A DNA stretch of 7,986 nt from Gammaproteobacteria bacterium (lineage in GTDB: Bacteria; Pseudomonadota; Gammaproteobacteria; Xanthomonadales; Xanthomonadaceae), in NCBI GenBank assembly GCA_024642445.1, contig JAHEBG010000041.1, positions 1-7,986 on the forward strand, given 5' to 3'. This document shows, in pieces, positions 6,082 to 7,986 of this stretch. A model generated the notes under the pieces. The model was not told the origin of the DNA. It saw nothing but the letters and a program-made list of their open reading frames with translations, and did not search any database. Position 1 is the stretch's first letter. The number at the start of each line of letters is the position of its first letter. Made by a program: the position numbers and the translations under genes.

Positions 6082-7779
6082 ATGAGCGAGAACACTCGCA
6101 AAGTCCTTTCTTTGAAAGGCGGCAGCACCGAACAAAAAACCAAAGCATCCGAGCGTTTGCATAAAGTATTGGCCCAAGCCGGCCTGGGCTCGCGCAGACT
6201 GCTGGAAGAACGCATTGCGCAAGGCGCAGTTAAGGTCAATGGCGAAACCGCACAAACCGGTCAATCCGTAGCCAGCGGCGATCGCATCGAGATCGACGGT
6301 AAAGTGTTCGTGGCTTCGGCGCTCAGCGAGCCCGGCTCAGTACTCATTTACAACAAGCCCGAAGGCGAAGTCACTACCCGTGAAGATCCGGAAGGCCGCC
6401 CCACCATTTTCGATGCGTTGCCGCGCTTGAAAGGCGCGCGCTGGATAGCCGTCGGTCGACTGGACATCAATACCACCGGACTGCTACTGCTTACCACAGA
6501 CGGCGAATTGGCCAATGCGCTGATGCATCCCTCCGGCAATATCGAACGCGAATACGTATGCCGAATCCATGGCGAAGTGCCCGACAACATTGTTGACCGT
6601 CTGTCACGGGGGGTAGCTTTGGATGACGGTCCGGCCAAATTCGAAAAAATCGAACGCATCGGCGCCTCAGACTCCCATGCCTGGTTCCAAGTCGTTATTA
6701 CCGAAGGGCGCAACCGTGAAGTCCGCCGCCTATGGGAATCCCAGGGCTATCAGGTAAGCCGCCTGAAGCGCGTACGCTACGGCGATATCACCTTGCCACG
6801 CCTGCTCAAGCGCGGCCAATGCGTAGAACTGGAACAGGAAAAAGTCGAAAAACTGCGTAGCCACTTCGATCTAGACAACAACGCGCCCGTTCTCACCTTG
6901 CAGGCCGTGATCGGTCAACGCAAGTCGCGCCCTACCGAAATCCGCGTCAGCAGCGACCGCACGCAGAATGCTTACGTCAATGGCCACGTCAATGAAGAAG
7001 CGCGTGAATTGCGCCGCTTCGATCATGTCCGCGAGGAACGCCCACGCGGAGGCAGAGGCCGCCCCGGCGCCGGAGCTCCCGGTGGCAAGCGTCCTTACAA
7101 TAAAGCCGCGGGGAAATTCAACGCCCCAGGTACGCGCCCGCCGCGTGCCGGCGGCAAACCGTTCAATAACGGCCCACGTACCGAACGCGATGACAATTTT
7201 GGCAACCGTGCCGAAAAACCACGCTTCAACAAAGGCCCGCGTTCCGGTCAAGGCGCACAACCGGCCGGTGAATTCAAATCCTGGTATGTTCCCGAAGGCG
7301 TTGATACCGGCTCACGCGTTGCACCACCGCGCCCGGCACGTGGCCCGAAGCCTTTCGGTGAGCGTGGCCCTCGTCCGCAAGGTGATCGCCCGTTCGCACC
7401 CCGTGGACCGCGCCCGGAAGGCGAGCGCAATTTCAAACCGCGTGGCCCGCGTCCGGAAGGTGAACGTAATTTCAAACCGCGCGGACCGCGCCCGGAAGGT
7501 GATCGTCCGTATGCACCTCGTGCACCACGCCCGGAAGGCGATCGGCCGTTTACCCCTCGCGGCCCACGTGCGGAAGGCGAACGCAATTTCAAACCGCGCG
7601 GACCGCGCCCGGAAGGCGATCGGCCGTATGCACCTCGCGGCCCAAAACCCTATGGCGACCGGCCACAGGGCGATCGCCCTTTCAATGCACGTGGCCCACG
7701 ACCCGATGGCAACCGAAGCGGTCCAAAGCCGCCATTCAAACGCCGCAAACCGGAAGATGGATTGCCGTCCGATGATTAA
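6082..7779 (+). CDS. rluB: 23S rRNA pseudouridine(2605) synthase RluB with long repetitive basic C-terminal tail
   Basis: This RsuA/RluB/RluE/RluF-family enzyme would isomerise the uridine equivalent to E. coli U2605 in the 23S rRNA. An S4 RNA-binding domain (about residues 24-72, RLHKVLAQAGLGSRRLLEER) precedes the catalytic domain. Catalytic D128 lies in VGRLDINTTGLLLLTTDGEL, and the family motif EGRNREVRRLWESQGYQVSR is at about 208-227. The enzyme core ends near residue 265. E. coli RluB is about 290 residues, but here the protein continues to 565. The extra 300 residues are Arg/Pro/Gly-rich and basic, with an SWYVPEGVDTGSR island and seven tandem 13-residue units (residues 429-519). Long tails of this sort are known to me in RluB of Xanthomonas relatives and probably act as disordered RNA-binding arms; that function is inferred. 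The GGAG at 6070 has 8-nt spacing. It is the last gene of scpA-scpB-rluB and ends directly in a terminator. RluB is preferred over paralogs because of the scpAB neighbourhood and the tail. Confidence 0.93.
   Translation: MSENTRKVLSLKGGSTEQKTKASERLHKVLAQAGLGSRRLLEERIAQGAVKVNGETAQTGQSVASGDRIEIDGKVFVASALSEPGSVLIYNKPEGEVTTREDPEGRPTIFDALPRLKGARWIAVGRLDINTTGLLLLTTDGELANALMHPSGNIEREYVCRIHGEVPDNIVDRLSRGVALDDGPAKFEKIERIGASDSHAWFQVVITEGRNREVRRLWESQGYQVSRLKRVRYGDITLPRLLKRGQCVELEQEKVEKLRSHFDLDNNAPVLTLQAVIGQRKSRPTEIRVSSDRTQNAYVNGHVNEEARELRRFDHVREERPRGGRGRPGAGAPGGKRPYNKAAGKFNAPGTRPPRAGGKPFNNGPRTERDDNFGNRAEKPRFNKGPRSGQGAQPAGEFKSWYVPEGVDTGSRVAPPRPARGPKPFGERGPRPQGDRPFAPRGPRPEGERNFKPRGPRPEGERNFKPRGPRPEGDRPYAPRAPRPEGDRPFTPRGPRAEGERNFKPRGPRPEGDRPYAPRGPKPYGDRPQGDRPFNARGPRPDGNRSGPKPPFKRRKPEDGLPSDD
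7366..7692 (+). repeat. 39-bp tandem repeat in the rluB C-terminal tail
   Basis: Seven in-frame 39-bp units run from 7366 to 7638, each encoding 13 residues of the form GPRPEG(E/D)R....PR. They are of two types: GDRPxxPR (units 1, 4, 5, 7) and GERNFKPR (units 2, 3, 6). An expanded eighth copy (7639-7692, GPKPYGDRPQGDRPFNAR) and a degenerate start of a ninth follow. Units 3-4 and 6-7 are nearly identical in DNA and 117 bp apart, which suggests a three-unit block was duplicated. The DNA differs mostly at third codon positions, so the protein sequence seems to be under selection. Confidence 0.9.
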
Positions 7780-7806
7780 AAAAAGCCCGCGTATGCGGGC
7801 TTTTTT
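7779..7806 (+). terminator. Intrinsic terminator after rluB
   Basis: GCCCGC (7785-7790), loop GTAT (7791-7794) and GCGGGC (7795-7800) form a perfect 6-bp GC stem, followed by six T (7801-7806). Six A (7779-7784) precede the stem, starting with the last base of the rluB TAA stop, so the structure is symmetric and could also terminate transcription from the right. Confidence 0.95.
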
Positions 7807-7842
7807 ATGCGTAATCTTCATGGCCATGTTGTTGTTCTGGGC

Positions 7843-7848
7843 TAGACT
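7843..7848 (+). promoter_or_regulatory. Weak candidate -10 box for the right-edge gene
   Basis: TAGACT (7843-7848; 4 of 6) lies 29 bp before the ATG at 7878, a reasonable distance for a promoter downstream of the rluB terminator. No -35 box at proper spacing is convincing. The main support is that the next gene follows a strong terminator and so needs its own promoter. Confidence 0.25.
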
Positions 7849-7877
7849 ATCTGCAACCCCTTTCTGGAGCACCACGC

Positions 7878-7986
7878 ATGCGACTTCTCACTTCTTGCCT
7901 GATGCTGGGCATTGCACTGACGGCATCACTTGCCGATGCAAATGCCGCACAATCCGTGCAGGGCGTTGAAAATGTCAAGGTCAAAA
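7878..7986 (+). CDS. Exported protein of unknown function (N-terminal fragment, runs off right edge)
   Basis: Only 36 codons are visible. The ATG at 7878 has a good Shine-Dalgarno, GGAG at 7866-7869 with 8-nt spacing. The start MRLLTSCLMLGIALTASLAD reads as a Sec signal peptide: a basic residue at position 2, a hydrophobic core from about 3 to 18, and a likely signal peptidase I site after ANA or NAA (about residues 23-24). The mature protein would begin near AQSVQGVENVKVK. C7 is not in a good lipobox, so an exported periplasmic or outer-membrane-associated protein is more likely than a lipoprotein. The family cannot be recognised from this fragment. It is separated from rluB by a terminator and is probably the start of an independent unit. 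Confidence 0.75.
   Translation, partial: MRLLTSCLMLGIALTASLADANAAQSVQGVENVKVK

Noticed and set aside
7807..7845. 12-codon ORF beginning ATGCGTAAT after the rluB terminator
   Set aside because: It is very short, has no Shine-Dalgarno, and begins right at the terminator T-run, so it is unlikely to be transcribed from upstream.
7312..7875. 187-codon minus-strand frame antisense to the rluB tail
   Set aside because: It has the same repeat-driven cause. The translation is an Arg/Ala/Phe-rich repeat mirrored from the coding strand, and it starts across the terminator.
6968..7969. 333-codon plus-strand frame overlapping rluB and passing the terminator
   Set aside because: It lies in another frame of rluB's GC-rich repeats. 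A 39-bp repeat is a multiple of three, so a frame free of stops in one unit stays open through all of them. Its translation is low-complexity (Arg, Ala, His, Lys) with no recognisable fold, and it crosses the intrinsic terminator.

Overview
The window looks like chromosomal DNA of a gammaproteobacterium. The genes are tightly packed, GC content looks moderately high, and the order scpA-scpB-rluB is typical of Gammaproteobacteria. A long Arg/Pro/Gly-rich repeat tail on RluB is something I associate with the Xanthomonadales/Lysobacterales and their relatives. That placement is an inference from protein character; no database search was run.

Left part (1-4362): a polyamine (putrescine) catabolism cluster of the gamma-glutamylation (Puu/Pau) type, arranged divergently around a 269-bp AT-rich intergenic region. 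On the minus strand, puuD (gamma-glutamyl-GABA hydrolase) is followed 3 bp later by a glutamine-synthetase-family gene that runs off the left edge. On the plus strand lie puuA (gamma-glutamylputrescine synthetase) and puuB (FAD-dependent gamma-glutamylputrescine oxidase). Together they would ligate glutamate to putrescine (PuuA and/or its paralog), oxidise the product to gamma-glutamyl-aminobutyraldehyde (PuuB), and after an aldehyde dehydrogenase step (PuuC, not in the window) hydrolyse gamma-glutamyl-GABA to GABA and glutamate (PuuD). The intergenic region has a good sigma70 promoter for puuA, weaker candidates in both directions, and a possible 20-codon leader ORF.

Right part (4462-7779): housekeeping genes scpA and scpB (kleisin and winged-helix partners of SMC in chromosome segregation), then rluB (23S rRNA pseudouridine synthase). 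RluB carries an extension of about 300 residues that includes a 39-bp/13-residue tandem repeat. A textbook intrinsic terminator abuts the rluB stop codon. After it, a new gene begins (7878 to the edge) that encodes an apparent exported protein, of which only the signal peptide and a few further residues are visible.

I found no mobile element, tRNA/rRNA, CRISPR array or clearly novel system. The most distinctive features are the rluB repeat tail, the Lys/Ala-rich N-terminal extension on the left-edge glutamine-synthetase paralog, and the divergent puu regulatory region.
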